From: Actinomycetes bacterium
GTDB taxonomy: Bacteria > Actinomycetota > Acidimicrobiia > Acidimicrobiales > RAAP-2
DNA: 64,000 bases
Assembly (NCBI GenBank): GCA_021793395.1
Contig: JAJYSU010000002.1
Coordinates: 22,766-86,765, forward strand
Direction: 5' to 3'
The notes beneath the pieces were generated by a model. The model did not search any database, was not told the origin of the DNA, and saw only the letters and a program-made list of their open reading frames with translations. This document shows, in pieces, positions 34,146 through 43,899 of this stretch (the first letter of the stretch is position 1; every line of letters starts with the position of its first letter). Both the position numbers and the translations under genes were made by a program.

Positions 34146-35615
34146 TTAGCGCTGTTTGGGGGGTGTCACTCGACCCCCCTTCTTCTTCCCCTTCGCGGGA
34201 CCGCGCGAGCCCCGCGCACGCATACCCGCCGCCAGCGCCTCAAAACCCGCCGGGACCTCGGCGCCGGACCCGGTCTGGCGGGGTGTCGGCACGGGTCGAC
34301 CGCGTCCTCCGGGCATCACCGGCGCAGTGCCATTACCCATCTGGCGCATCATCTTGCGCATCTCGCCAAACTGGCGCAGCAACTGGTTGACCGCGTTCAC
34401 GGTTGTCCCCGACCCGCGAGCAATGCGCGAGCGTCGCGATCCGTCGATCACCGACGGGTCACGACGCTCCCGGGGGGTCATCGAGCGAATAATTGCTTCG
34501 ACGCGGTTCAATTCGCCGTCATCGACGTTCGCCGCGGCGGCGCGCATCTCCTTGGTCACGCCGGGCATCAGACGCATGAGCCCACCGAGCGATCCCATTC
34601 GACGCACCTGATTGAGTTGGGCGAGAAAGTCGTCAAGAGTGAAGGTGCCGCTCATCAAGCGGCCGGCCGACTCCGCCACCACCGCCGCATCCATCGTGCG
34701 CTCGGCCTGCTCAATCAGCGACAACGCGTCGCCCATGCCCAAAATACGCGACGCCATGCGGTCGGGATGGAAGAGGTCGAAGTCCTGGAGTTTCTCACCG
34801 GTCGAGGCGAACACCACGGGTCGTCCCACTACACCGCGCGCGGAGAGTACCGCGCCGCCACGCGCGTCGTAGTCCAACTTCGTCGCGATCACCCCGGACA
34901 GAGCCAGCGCCTCATGAAAGGCGCGGGCGGTAGCGACCGCGTCCTGACCGGTGACCGCGTCGATCACCAGGAAGGTGTAGTGCGGCGCGGTGGCGGCGCT
35001 GATCTCGCGCACCTCGCGCATCAGAGCCTCGTCGATAGCCAGACGCCCGGCGGTGTCGATCACCACCACGTCGCGACCCAGTCGGACGGCCTCGTCAACC
35101 CCCCGACGCGCCACCTCGACCGGAGTACCCGACCCACTGACGACGTCGACTCCGATCTGAGCTCCCAGGACTCGCAGCTGCTCGACGGCGGCCGGACGCT
35201 GTAAGTCCGCCCCCACCAGGAGGGGCTGGCGACCCTGCTGCTTGAACCACTGCGCCAACTTCGCCGCGGCGGTCGTCTTACCCGCGCCCTGCAGGCCCGC
35301 CAGCAGCACCACGGTCGGGGGGCGTGACGCGTAGGTGATCTTGAGCGTCGTACCCCCGAGCACCTCAATCAGTTGCTCGTGAACCGCCTTGATCACGTAC
35401 TGACCCGGCGTGAGGCTCTGATTCAGGGACGAGCCGGCCACGCGCTCACGCACCGCCTCCAAAAACGAGCGTACGACGCTGAGCTCGACGTCGGCCTCGA
35501 GCAGGGCCGCACGAACCTCCGCGAGAGCCTCGTCCAGGTCGGCGTCGCTCAGGCGTCCGCGCGAGCGAAGACTCGACCCGAGACGCTCCAAACGAGTGGT
35601 GAGGGTGTCAAACAT
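34146..35615 (-). CDS. ffh: Signal recognition particle protein Ffh (SRP54)
   Basis: GTPase that binds SRP RNA and signal peptides and targets ribosomes to FtsY; 489 residues. N domain MFDTLTTRLERLGSSLRSRG; G domain with LAGLQGAGKTTAAAKLAQWF (G1), VVVIDTAGRLAIDEALM (G3), TKLDYDARGGAVLS (G4/G5) and FHPDRMASRILGMGDALSLI; M domain with LDDFLAQLNQVRRMGSLGGL and a Gly/Lys-rich tail ending in KGKKKGGRVTPPKQR. The usual TKLDGDARGG has Tyr in place of Gly here. Follows ftsY in the same operon. Confidence 0.97.
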   Translation of the reverse strand: MFDTLTTRLERLGSSLRSRGRLSDADLDEALAEVRAALLEADVELSVVRSFLEAVRERVAGSSLNQSLTPGQYVIKAVHEQLIEVLGGTTLKITYASRPPTVVLLAGLQGAGKTTAAAKLAQWFKQQGRQPLLVGADLQRPAAVEQLRVLGAQIGVDVVSGSGTPVEVARRGVDEAVRLGRDVVVIDTAGRLAIDEALMREVREISAATAPHYTFLVIDAVTGQDAVATARAFHEALALSGVIATKLDYDARGGAVLSARGVVGRPVVFASTGEKLQDFDLFHPDRMASRILGMGDALSLIEQAERTMDAAVVAESAGRLMSGTFTLDDFLAQLNQVRRMGSLGGLMRLMPGVTKEMRAAAANVDDGELNRVEAIIRSMTPRERRDPSVIDGSRRSRIARGSGTTVNAVNQLLRQFGEMRKMMRQMGNGTAPVMPGGRGRPVPTPRQTGSGAEVPAGFEALAAGMRARGSRGPAKGKKKGGRVTPPKQR

Positions 35616-35633
35616 GATGCACGCAGGCTACCG

Positions 35634-36683
35634 TCAGGCTTCGAGCAACGAGTCGACAAAGCCGTCGGGGTCGAAGGGCACCAAATCGTGAGCCCCCTCC
35701 CCCACGCCGACGAACTTGACCGGAATCTCCAGTTCGCGCTCGATCGCGATCACGATCCCGCCCCTCGCCGTTCCGTCCAACTTGGTCAGCACGATACCGG
35801 TCACGGCCGCCGCCGCCAGGAACTCTCGCGCCTGGTTCAGCGCGTTTTGGCCGGTCGTGGCGTCGAGGACGAGGAACGTCTCGACAACCTCGCCGGGTTC
35901 ACGATCAGCCACACGGCGTACCTTACGAAGTTCGTCGAGGAGGTTGGTCGAATTCGCCCGGCGTCCGGCAGTATCGGCCAGGAGAATATCGGCGCCGCGC
36001 GACGCGGCGCGCCCGAGCGCGTCATGGATCACCGATCCGGGATCCGCCCCCTCGGTCGCGCGCACGACGTCCGCTCCCGCGCGTTCCCCCCACAACGCCA
36101 GCTGGTCGGCCGCGGCGGCGCGAAAGGTATCACCAGCGGCGAGCACGACCGAACGTCCCTGCGCCGTGAGGCGCGTGGCGAGCTTGCCGATGGTGGTCGT
36201 CTTACCGACACCGTTGACGCCCACGAAGAGCCAGACCGCCACGCGGCCCTCGTCCGCCTGATCGCGCACGTCGCGGGCCCGATCGAGCGACCCGCGAAGG
36301 ATGTCGCGTAGTGCCGTGGCCACGCCCTCGGGCGCGCCCTGCGTACGCAGCTGAGCGACGATGGCGTCGGTAGTGGTGACTCCCACGTCGCTACGTAGCA
36401 GAACCTCCTCGACGACGTCCAGCACGTCATCCGAGAGCGCCCCACGCGTACCAAGGGCGCGTACGCGATCGAACACGCCGCGCGACGATCCCAGTCGTTG
36501 GCGAAGCGAGGGGGCAACGGCGTCCTCGAGCACCGGGCGCGGAACGGGCTCACTGACGAGAACCTCGGGCATCGGCGGCGCGGCGAGCGGCGGTGGCACG
36601 CGGTGTTGACGCCGACGAGCGACCACGACGGCCAGTGCGCCGACGACGATCAGCGCCACGATGATCGCGATGATCGCGATCAC
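35634..36683 (-). CDS. ftsY: SRP receptor FtsY, membrane-anchored
   Basis: SRP receptor GTPase of 349 residues. It starts with a hydrophobic helix (residues about 2-22, IIAIIVALIVVGALAVVVA), giving a real membrane anchor as in Streptomyces-type FtsY. NG domain motifs: FVGVNGVGKTTTIGKLATRL, LLADTAGRRANSTNLLDEL, TKLDGTARGGIVIAIERELE and VGVGEGAHDLVPFDPDGFVD. Its GTG overlaps the smc stop by 4 bp. Confidence 0.97.
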   Translation of the reverse strand: MIAIIAIIVALIVVGALAVVVARRRQHRVPPPLAAPPMPEVLVSEPVPRPVLEDAVAPSLRQRLGSSRGVFDRVRALGTRGALSDDVLDVVEEVLLRSDVGVTTTDAIVAQLRTQGAPEGVATALRDILRGSLDRARDVRDQADEGRVAVWLFVGVNGVGKTTTIGKLATRLTAQGRSVVLAAGDTFRAAAADQLALWGERAGADVVRATEGADPGSVIHDALGRAASRGADILLADTAGRRANSTNLLDELRKVRRVADREPGEVVETFLVLDATTGQNALNQAREFLAAAAVTGIVLTKLDGTARGGIVIAIERELEIPVKFVGVGEGAHDLVPFDPDGFVDSLLEA

Positions 36684-39600
36684 GAGGACACCACCGCCTC
36701 GGTGCGGCGCACTCGCTGACTGACCACCTTGGACGACGCCCCGGGAACCATCGTGACGCCGTAGAGGGCGTCCGCGGCTTCCATCGTGCGCTTCTGGTGG
36801 GTCACCACCAGCAACTGCGCCTCGTCACGGAACTCGTTCACCAAGCTCAGGAACCGCTGCAGATTGACGTCGTCCAGTGCGGCCTCCACCTCGTCCATCA
36901 GGTAGAAGGGTGACGGGCGCGAACGAAACACCGCGAACAGGAAGGCGAGTGCCGCCATCGATCGCTCACCACCCGAGAGCAGCGAGAGACGTCGCACGTT
37001 GCGTCCCATCGGACGCACCTCAATCTCCACCCCCGTGGTGAGCGGGTCGTCGGGCTCGCTTAGCTGCAGACGTCCCTGCCCGCCAGGAAAGAGCATGGCG
37101 ATAAGCGTCGAAAAGTGATCATTCACGTCGGCGAACGCGGCCGTGAACGACGCCATGATCTCGTCGTCGAGCGTTCGCACGACCTCGAGCAGCTCGCGGC
37201 GGGCCGCCCGCACATCGGCGACTTGCGCGTCCAGGTCGCGGTAGCGCTCCTCGAGCTCGCTCAACTCCTCGAGCGCCAAAGGATTAATGGGGCCCAGCGA
37301 GGTGACCCGCGCCTCGAGCGCGCCGACGAGCTCATCAATCGTCCCGTCCCCGACATCGTCGATCTCGGGGACGGGGCCCATAGCTTCGGGTTCGACACCG
37401 AGATCGCGGCGAATGGCCTCGTGCACGTTGGCCAGAGTCACGGTCAACTCCGCCAACTCCACTTCGGTACGCCGCTGCTCCTCGCCCACCGCGGCCACGA
37501 GAGCCTCCACCCGAGCGCGCCCGACGCGCGTTTGCTCCAGGTGCTGGGCCCCCGCACGACTGGCCTCGAGCTGCTCGCGGTACACGTCCGACAGAGCCTC
37601 CTGGGCGACACGAACCTGACGGGCCGCGTCCTCGACCACGTTCGCCAACCGCTCGAGAACGGCGAGGTCGTACTCCAGGGACTCGCGTCGCGCCGCGGCC
37701 CGCGCGCGCTCGCCCACGTGACCCTCGAGTCGCGCCTCAATCTCGGCGCGGCGCGACTCGAGAAGGCGGCGATGCTCGGCCACCCGAGCTTCCTCTCGCG
37801 CGAGTGCCTCCGCCTTGGCGTCGACCTGCGCACGTTGACGCGCCAGGTCGGCGAGCGACTCGTCACGACGCGCGCGATGCTGCGCCGACTCTTCCACCAC
37901 ACTCGCCAGCCGCGCCGCCTGAGCGCGCACGTCGTCGAGCTCGCGGGCCAACGCCTCGTGCGAGGCAGCCAACTCGCCCACCTCGCGCTCCAACGCGCTC
38001 GCGCGGTCCGCGAGCGCCGCGATGTCCGCCGTCGTGCGCGTCGCGTCGGCCTCCACTCGCTCGAGCGCCGCCTCGGCCTGCGCCACCCGGGCGATCGACC
38101 TAGCGACCTCGGCGCGTGTCGTGCGCACCAGCGCGTCGGCCTCGTCGAGCTCGTGGCGCCGGTCACTCAAGGGCGCGGCGGCGGCGGCGGCCACGGCGGC
38201 GGCCTCCTCGACGCTCGCGCGTGTCACGACGGCCCGACCCGAGGTCACCCGCCAGCCCGACGCCGCGAAGCGGTCACCGTCGGGCGTGACAATCACCAGA
38301 TCGGGGTGCGAAACGGCCACGTCGATTCCCGACTCCCAATCGGGCGCCACGAACGCTCGGGCGAAGAGTGCGTCGAGCACCCGGTTCACGTGCTCGGGCG
38401 CGCCGCGGCGACCACGCACGAGCGACCGCACGGGGGTCGTGCCCTCCGGCGCGTTCGGCCCGGACACGTCACCCTCCACCGCCGCGAGAACCAATCCCGC
38501 GCCGCCCCCTCGTCGTAGGGCCTCCAGAGCCGCACGGGCCGCACGGCGTCCCTCCACAACGACGCCGCCCGCGGCACCACCCGCGGCGGACTCCACCGCA
38601 CGCTCCCACCCGGACTCCACCTCGATCAAGTCCACGAAGGCTCCGAGCACGCCGTCGAGTTCGCCGATAATAGCCCGACCACCCGCCCCCGACAGATCCT
38701 CGAGTGCCCGGGCCAGCGCCTCGGCGCGGGCCGTCGTACGGGTGGCTAGCTCACTGGCCTCTCGTAGCGCCTCGTCGCACTCGAGGCGACGCTCCTCGGC
38801 CGCCGCGGCCGTGCGCTCCATTCGATCGCGCGCGAGGCGCGCGTCGTCGAGCGTCTCGCGCCCGGTGGCGCGTAACGCCTCCAATTCGACGAGCCGTACG
38901 CGCGCCGCCTCGGCCTCGGCGCGGGCGTCGTCGAGTCGCTGCGCGGACCGCTGGGCGCCCTGGGCGGACGCCGCCAATGAACGGTCGAGCAGCGCGGCAC
39001 GCGCCCGCAGGGAGTCCAGCAGAGCGGCGTCCGCCTCGAAGGTACCCGCCCCCCACGTGGCGTCGTGACGCTCGTGTGCCTGGTCGAGAGCACCGCGGGC
39101 CTCAGTCAGCTCGGCGCGATGCGCCTGAATCTGCTCCTCGTCGTGGCGCAACGCGACCAGATCCGCTTCGAGGCGCGCCCCGTCCGCTTCGAGGGTGGCG
39201 ATGACGTTCGCGTCGGCCGCCGCCGCCAGCGCGGCGCGCAGGGAGCGACGCCGTTCGTCGATCACCGACGCCGTGCCGCGTGCCCGCTCACCCAGCCCCT
39301 GCAGGGCGCCGAGTGCCGAGGCCAGTACCTCTTCGCGATGACTCGCCATGTCGGCCGCGGCCGCGGAGGCCTGCGCGTCGAGAACCACCAATTCGCGACG
39401 CAGGTCGAGCTCGCGAGCCCGCGCGTCCTGCAGGGTGGCGTCAAGGCGGTCGCGGCGCGTCGCGAAGCTCGCCAGACGCTGCGCGAAGGCCACGTGACGA
39501 GCGGCGCGCAACTTCTCCTCGAGTTCGCCAAAGGCCCGCGCCGACTGGGCCTGGCGCTCCAGGGGGCGCATCTGTCGGCGAACTTCGCGCACCAGATCCC

Positions 39601-40174
39601 CGAGGCGCTCCAGGTTTTCCTGAGTCTGGGCGAGGCGTCGCTCGCTACGCTCCTTGCGCCGACGGTGCTTGAGAACGCCCGCGGCCTCCTCGATCACGGC
39701 GCGACGACTTTCGGGGCTGGAATTGAGAATGGCGTCCAGCTGCCCCTGACCGATGATCATGTGCTGCTGGCGGCCCACGCCCGAGTCGCTCAGCAGATCC
39801 TGCACGTCGAGCAGCCGACAGGTGATTCCGTTGATCGCGTACTCGGAGTCGCCATTGCGAAACAGCGTGCGCGAGATCGTCACTTCGGCCCCGTCGATCG
39901 CCAGGCGACCCGACGAGTTGTCCAGGGTCAACGCGACCTCGGCGCGTCCGAGGGCCGGCCGCGTGGCGGTACCCATGAAGATGACGTCGTCCATCTTGGC
40001 GCTGCGCAGCGCGCGCGTACTCTGGGCGCCGAGCACCCAGGTGACGGCGTCGACGACGTTGGACTTACCCGAACCGTTGGGACCGACGACGGCGGTGACG
40101 CCGGGCTCGAATTCGAGGACCGTGGTGTCGGCGAAGGACTTGAAGCCCTTCATCGTCAGTCGCTTAAGAAACAC
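36680..40174 (-). CDS. smc: Chromosome segregation protein SMC
   Basis: 1164-residue condensin ATPase. Head halves at both ends: N-terminal VVGPNGSGKSNVVDAVTWVL (Walker A) with RQQHMIIGQGQLDAILNSSP (Q-loop region), and C-terminal SLLSGGERSMAALAFLFAVF (signature) with FYLMDEVEAALDDVNLQRFL (Walker B). Between them long coiled coils (about 170-480 and 670-1000) flank a hinge near 500-640 containing AAGGAAGGVVVEGRRAARAA. Works with ScpAB (not in the window) in chromosome organisation. Located between mutM and ftsY; the smc-ftsY-ffh order is common in Gram-positives. Confidence 0.98.
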   Translation of the reverse strand: MFLKRLTMKGFKSFADTTVLEFEPGVTAVVGPNGSGKSNVVDAVTWVLGAQSTRALRSAKMDDVIFMGTATRPALGRAEVALTLDNSSGRLAIDGAEVTISRTLFRNGDSEYAINGITCRLLDVQDLLSDSGVGRQQHMIIGQGQLDAILNSSPESRRAVIEEAAGVLKHRRRKERSERRLAQTQENLERLGDLVREVRRQMRPLERQAQSARAFGELEEKLRAARHVAFAQRLASFATRRDRLDATLQDARARELDLRRELVVLDAQASAAAADMASHREEVLASALGALQGLGERARGTASVIDERRRSLRAALAAAADANVIATLEADGARLEADLVALRHDEEQIQAHRAELTEARGALDQAHERHDATWGAGTFEADAALLDSLRARAALLDRSLAASAQGAQRSAQRLDDARAEAEAARVRLVELEALRATGRETLDDARLARDRMERTAAAAEERRLECDEALREASELATRTTARAEALARALEDLSGAGGRAIIGELDGVLGAFVDLIEVESGWERAVESAAGGAAGGVVVEGRRAARAALEALRRGGGAGLVLAAVEGDVSGPNAPEGTTPVRSLVRGRRGAPEHVNRVLDALFARAFVAPDWESGIDVAVSHPDLVIVTPDGDRFAASGWRVTSGRAVVTRASVEEAAAVAAAAAAPLSDRRHELDEADALVRTTRAEVARSIARVAQAEAALERVEADATRTTADIAALADRASALEREVGELAASHEALARELDDVRAQAARLASVVEESAQHRARRDESLADLARQRAQVDAKAEALAREEARVAEHRRLLESRRAEIEARLEGHVGERARAAARRESLEYDLAVLERLANVVEDAARQVRVAQEALSDVYREQLEASRAGAQHLEQTRVGRARVEALVAAVGEEQRRTEVELAELTVTLANVHEAIRRDLGVEPEAMGPVPEIDDVGDGTIDELVGALEARVTSLGPINPLALEELSELEERYRDLDAQVADVRAARRELLEVVRTLDDEIMASFTAAFADVNDHFSTLIAMLFPGGQGRLQLSEPDDPLTTGVEIEVRPMGRNVRRLSLLSGGERSMAALAFLFAVFRSRPSPFYLMDEVEAALDDVNLQRFLSLVNEFRDEAQLLVVTHQKRTMEAADALYGVTMVPGASSKVVSQRVRRTEAVVSS

Positions 40175-40211
40175 GGGTAGACGCTAGCAACCCTGCGCGG
40201 GGTGTCGGTGG

Positions 40212-41114
40212 CTAGCTCTGACACTTGGGACAAAAGTACGACCCGCGCTGGCGTAGCGTGATCCGCTCGATCGGCGTGCGGCACTGGTAGCACGGCTGAC
40301 CCTCGCGGTTGTACACCTGATGATGCTCCTGGTAGGTTCCCGGCTTGCCGTCCGGGTCGACAAACTGCTCGTCGGGCAGCGTCGATCCGCCGTACTTGAG
40401 GGCGTCGGTCAAGATCTCGGGGATCGCACGGTGGAGGCGTCGAATCTCCACGCTCGACAGCGAATCCGCCGGCCGCGCCGGCCGCAGTCCCGCGTGGTAG
40501 AGGATCTCGTCACCGTAGATGTTGCCGATGCCGGCCACGATGTCCTGATCCGTCAGGAGAATCTTGAGGGCGGTCGAGCGGCTCCGGGTGATGACGGCGA
40601 AGCGATCCCATCCGACCTGGTCCATGAACGGATCCAGGCCCAGGTGCGCCAGTTCGGGTACCCGGCGACGCACGTCGAGCCCGTCGCCGCCGATCGACAG
40701 ACGCGCGAAGGACGACAGGGGCGGTTCCTGTCCCGGCTCGGGAGGAACCGAGACGAAGAGTTCGCCAAAGGTTCGCGGATCCACGAAGCGCAGCTCTCCC
40801 GCGGGCGTGAGCGTGAAGACCACGTGAGTGTGGGTGAGCTTGGGCTCGCGCGGTCCCTTCGCGCGGCGCAACTGACCCGTCATCCCCAGGTGTACGACGA
40901 GGTGGCTCGCGTTGTCCAGCCCAAAGATCAGGTACTTGCCCAGCCGCTCCACCCCCTTGATCGTTCGCCCCTCGACCAGCGCCCGGAAGTCCTTGGCACT
41001 CTTATGACGGCGCACCACACGACCGTTGGTCACGGCGGCGGCCTTGATGCGTCGCCCGGGCATGTCGCGAGCGAGTGACGCGCGCACCGTCTCCACTTCG
41101 GGTAGTTCAGGCAT
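40212..41114 (-). CDS. mutM: Formamidopyrimidine-DNA glycosylase
   Basis: Removes 8-oxoguanine and formamidopyrimidines and nicks the strand. From ATG 41,114 the protein begins PELPEVETVRASLARDM after the cleaved Met, exposing the catalytic Pro1 and Glu2; Lys in GVERLGKYLIFG is the beta-hairpin lysine. The H2TH region reads IGNIYGDEILYHAGLRPARP and the zinc finger QPCYQCRTPIERITLRQRGS with YFCPKCQS. 300 residues, complete. Overlaps rnc by 8 bp. Confidence 0.97.
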   Translation of the reverse strand: MPELPEVETVRASLARDMPGRRIKAAAVTNGRVVRRHKSAKDFRALVEGRTIKGVERLGKYLIFGLDNASHLVVHLGMTGQLRRAKGPREPKLTHTHVVFTLTPAGELRFVDPRTFGELFVSVPPEPGQEPPLSSFARLSIGGDGLDVRRRVPELAHLGLDPFMDQVGWDRFAVITRSRSTALKILLTDQDIVAGIGNIYGDEILYHAGLRPARPADSLSSVEIRRLHRAIPEILTDALKYGGSTLPDEQFVDPDGKPGTYQEHHQVYNREGQPCYQCRTPIERITLRQRGSYFCPKCQS

Positions 41115-41787
41115 CCTCACGCGCCTCCCACGCCGCTCGTGCGGCCTGCAGTTCGGAACTCTTCTTCGAGCGGCCCCGACCCCGCCCGTACACCCGGCCG
41201 TCCAGTACCACCGTCGCCTCGAAACGCGTATCGTGAGCCGGACCCGAGGCGACCGTCTCGTACTGCGGGGTGCCGCGTCCCGTGGACTCCGCCCACTGGC
41301 GTAGTTGGGTCTTGGGGTCTACGTCATCGGGCCGACGAGCCGCCTCGCGCACGTCCTCGGCGAGGGACGACTGAACGAAGTCGCGCGCACTCTCGTAACC
41401 CCGCTCCAAGTAGAGGGCCGCCACCACCGCCTCAAAACCGTCGGCCAGCAAGGACGCCCGCTCGAGGCCGCGCGACTTGATCTCGCCGCGTCCCACTCGC
41501 AGAAAGCGCGCGAGTTCCAGACGAGATGCGGCCCGAGCCAGCGCCGCCTCGTTGACCACGCGCGAACGCACCAGTGAACCCGATCCCTCGTCGAGCGTCG
41601 GGTACTCACGCACGATCAAGTCGGCGATCGCCAGATCAACCACGGCGTCACCGAGGAACTCGAGGCGTTCGTTCGACTCGCGGCCGTGCTCGGCGGCGTA
41701 ACTGGAGTGCGTCACGGCCACCGCCAGGAGTCTGCTGTCGGCGGCCAGCCCCAATCGATCAGCCAAGGGGTCAAGTGACGAGGGCAC
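41107..41787 (-). CDS. rnc: Ribonuclease III
   Basis: Double-strand-specific RNase for rRNA and mRNA processing; 226 residues. The signature NERLEFLGDAVVDLAIADLI (usually NERLEFLGDSVL) holds the acidic cluster, LLADGFEAVVAALYLERGYE the second acidic site, and the C-terminal dsRNA-binding domain is DPKTQLRQWAESTGRGTPQY through GRGRSKKSSELQAARAAWEA. GTG start, 15 bp after acpP. Confidence 0.96.
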   Translation of the reverse strand: MPSSLDPLADRLGLAADSRLLAVAVTHSSYAAEHGRESNERLEFLGDAVVDLAIADLIVREYPTLDEGSGSLVRSRVVNEAALARAASRLELARFLRVGRGEIKSRGLERASLLADGFEAVVAALYLERGYESARDFVQSSLAEDVREAARRPDDVDPKTQLRQWAESTGRGTPQYETVASGPAHDTRFEATVVLDGRVYGRGRGRSKKSSELQAARAAWEAREDA

Positions 41788-41802
41788 TCGACACCGATCC
41801 CG

Positions 41803-42087
41803 TCAGCCCACCCGTAGTCTGGCGACCAGGTAGTCCACCGCCGCGCTCACGCTCGACAGCCCCTCCAGGTCCGCGTCGTCGATGTGAAATCCTTCGGCCT
41901 GGGTCGTCAGGCGCTCCTCGAGGGCCTCCACCAATTCGATCAGAGCGAGGGAGTCCGCGCCCAACTCAGTGAAGGGTACGTCCTCGGCGATCTCCTCGAC
42001 GGGACGCTCGAGAATGACGGCCAACTGCTCGCGCACCAACGCCGACAGGTCGGCCCGTGAGGGGGGCGGAGTCGTCGCGTTGCTCAT
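41803..42087 (-). CDS. acpP: Acyl carrier protein
   Basis: 94-residue carrier of fatty-acyl chains. From ATG 42,087: MSNATTPPPSRADLSALVRE, then FTELGADSLALIELVEALEE, with the phosphopantetheine serine in GADSLALIEL. The N-terminal 12 residues are an extension over E. coli AcpP. The track ORF starts far upstream without support. Next to plsX and rnc, the usual fatty-acid neighbourhood. Confidence 0.93.
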   Translation of the reverse strand: MSNATTPPPSRADLSALVREQLAVILERPVEEIAEDVPFTELGADSLALIELVEALEERLTTQAEGFHIDDADLEGLSSVSAAVDYLVARLRVG

Positions 42088-42151
42088 GGCCGTCCCCTGT
42101 TCGTTCGTCGCACGACGCCAGACTACCGAGAACCCGAGACCCCCACCATCA

Positions 42152-43138
42152 TTAACCCTTCTGGCCAGGACGTATGGTCTCGCGCAGTGTCGCCACGACC
42201 CCCTCGCGGTCCATCTCCGAGGCGACACGCAGCGCATTCATGACCGCCGTCGCGTTCGACGAGCCGTGACTAATCACGCAAATCCCGTTCAGGCCCAGGA
42301 GCATCGCGCCCCCCTGATTCTCCGGCGTCAGCCGCGCGACCGTAGGGGCGAGTGGCTCAAGCAGCACGCGCCCGGCCGCGCGAGTGTTCTCGTTAGTGTC
42401 TATCGCCTGCAGCACGGTCGAGAACACGAACGCGAGTGCCCCCTCCAGCGTCTTCAACGCCACGTTCCCGGTAAAGCCGTCGGTCACCACGACGTCCACC
42501 GGTGACGGGATCAGGTCGCGGCCCTCCACGTTCCCGGCAAACTCGAAACCCTCCAGGGTGCTGAGGAGATGATGCGCTTCCTTCACCAGCGGGGTGCCCT
42601 TGGACGATTCTTCGCCGATCGAGAGCAGACCGACGCGAGGCTGCGCCACCCCGTAGTGCGCGCGCACCACCGCCGCGGCCATCTGGGCGAACTGACCGAG
42701 CATCTCGGCGCTGCATTCAGCGTTCGCCCCGGCGTCCACGAGCAGCGTGGGCGTCGTGCCCGGATTGGGCAACGGTGTCGCAATGCACGGCCGTACGACG
42801 CCGGGTAGGCGCCCCATTCTCAGCAGGGCGGACGCCATCGTGGCACCAGTATTGCCCGCCGACACCATCGCACTCGCGCGGCCGTCACGCACGAGTTCAG
42901 CCGCTCGAACCAGGGAAGAGTCCTTCTTACGTCGCACGCTCGCGGCGGGATCGTCACCCATCTCGATCACCTCGGAGCAGGCGACCACCTCGAGGCCCTT
43001 CGAATCACCGAGTCGATCCGGCACGCCCACGAGCAGGACCTCGAGCCCCCACTCGTCCACGGCGCGCCGGGCGCCCTCGACAATCTCCGCGGGAGCAAAG
43101 TCACCACCCATCGCGTCCAGGGCGATGGGAAGCGACAA
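42152..43138 (-). CDS. plsX: Phosphate acyltransferase PlsX
   Basis: Transfers acyl chains from acyl-ACP to phosphate, giving acyl-phosphate for phospholipid synthesis. The conserved N-terminus LPIALDAMGGDFAPAEIVEG requires a TTG start at 43,138, one base after the rpmF stop; the next ATG would delete part of the motif. Further family segments are MVSAGNTGATMASALLRMGR, LLVDAGANAECSAEMLGQFA and VDVVVTDGFTGNVALKTLEG. 328 residues, peripheral membrane protein. Confidence 0.95.
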   Translation of the reverse strand: MSLPIALDAMGGDFAPAEIVEGARRAVDEWGLEVLLVGVPDRLGDSKGLEVVACSEVIEMGDDPAASVRRKKDSSLVRAAELVRDGRASAMVSAGNTGATMASALLRMGRLPGVVRPCIATPLPNPGTTPTLLVDAGANAECSAEMLGQFAQMAAAVVRAHYGVAQPRVGLLSIGEESSKGTPLVKEAHHLLSTLEGFEFAGNVEGRDLIPSPVDVVVTDGFTGNVALKTLEGALAFVFSTVLQAIDTNENTRAAGRVLLEPLAPTVARLTPENQGGAMLLGLNGICVISHGSSNATAVMNALRVASEMDREGVVATLRETIRPGQKG

Positions 43139-43139
43139 C

Positions 43140-43319
43140 TCAGTCGACCTCGACGGCGACGCGGCCCTTGTACCACCCACAGTTCGGACAGACCACGTGC
43201 GGCAACTTCGCGCTCGAGCACTGGGGACACAGACTGCGGGCGGGGCGAACGAGACGCCAGTTGGCGGCCCGACGGCTGCGCGTCTTAGCCTTGCTGGTCT
43301 TGTGCTTGGGAACGGCCAT
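43140..43319 (-). CDS. rpmF: 50S ribosomal protein L32
   Basis: A 59-residue L32 missing from the ORF track. It reads MAVPKHKTSKAKTRSRRAAN, then SLCPQCSSAKLPHVVCPNCG and ends VAVEVD. The two C-x2-C pairs form the zinc ribbon of the C+ type L32. It sits between yceD and plsX, the typical yceD-rpmF-plsX cluster linking ribosome and lipid synthesis. Confidence 0.97.
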   Translation of the reverse strand: MAVPKHKTSKAKTRSRRAANWRLVRPARSLCPQCSSAKLPHVVCPNCGWYKGRVAVEVD

Positions 43320-43344
43320 CGGTCTTCTCTTTCAACTCGCCGGG

Positions 43345-43896
43345 TCAGACGCCGCCGACGTCGTCGGGTAGGTCCGTGAATCGGAGTTCGTCCAGTGTAG
43401 CCCAGCGCGGATCAGACACGGGCTGACACTCGCAGGTGGCCTCGTTGCGATCGATACCGCAGACGGGACACAGCCCCCGACAGTCGCTGCGACACAGCGG
43501 TGCCAGCGGCAGATCCAGCAACACGGCGTCGTGGACGAGTTGACGTAGGTCGATGACGTCACCGTCGATGGGGTAGGCCTCCTCGTCCACGGGGTCCGCG
43601 GGAGTAACGAATCGCTCGGCGACGGCAACGTCGCTCGCGCCGGTGACCGCCACGGAGCAACGCCGACACACCCCGTGCCAGGGCACGCCCACTCTCCCTC
43701 GAGCGCGTAGCCCCCCGGGATAACTCTCCAAGCGCAGACGCACGCTGACCGTCGCGTCGGGCCACACGTCGGTCTCAGCCGGACCGCGGGGCTCGAACTC
43801 ACCCGCCTCGTCGAAGGGCGCCTCGAAGGACACCTCGGTCACCGAGGGCACGTCGCGAAGCAACCGCGCAACCGGAACCACGTACGGCGAAATCAC
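43345..43896 (-). CDS. yceD: YceD/DUF177 family protein
   Basis: A 183-residue protein of the DUF177 family, linked to 23S rRNA maturation in studied species. Two cysteine clusters are visible: GVCRRCSVAVTG near residue 78 and LCRSDCRGLCPVCGIDRNEA near 138, likely zinc-binding. YPIDGDVIDLRQLVHDAVLL and LAPLCRSDCRGL are the family core. Three bases separate it from the sepIVA-like gene upstream; rpmF follows. Confidence 0.9.
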   Translation of the reverse strand: MISPYVVPVARLLRDVPSVTEVSFEAPFDEAGEFEPRGPAETDVWPDATVSVRLRLESYPGGLRARGRVGVPWHGVCRRCSVAVTGASDVAVAERFVTPADPVDEEAYPIDGDVIDLRQLVHDAVLLDLPLAPLCRSDCRGLCPVCGIDRNEATCECQPVSDPRWATLDELRFTDLPDDVGGV

Positions 43897-43899
43897 GGC

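Noticed and set aside
37115-38518. 467-codon plus-strand ORF
   Set aside because: Antisense to the smc coiled-coil region, His/Arg/Leu-rich shadow.
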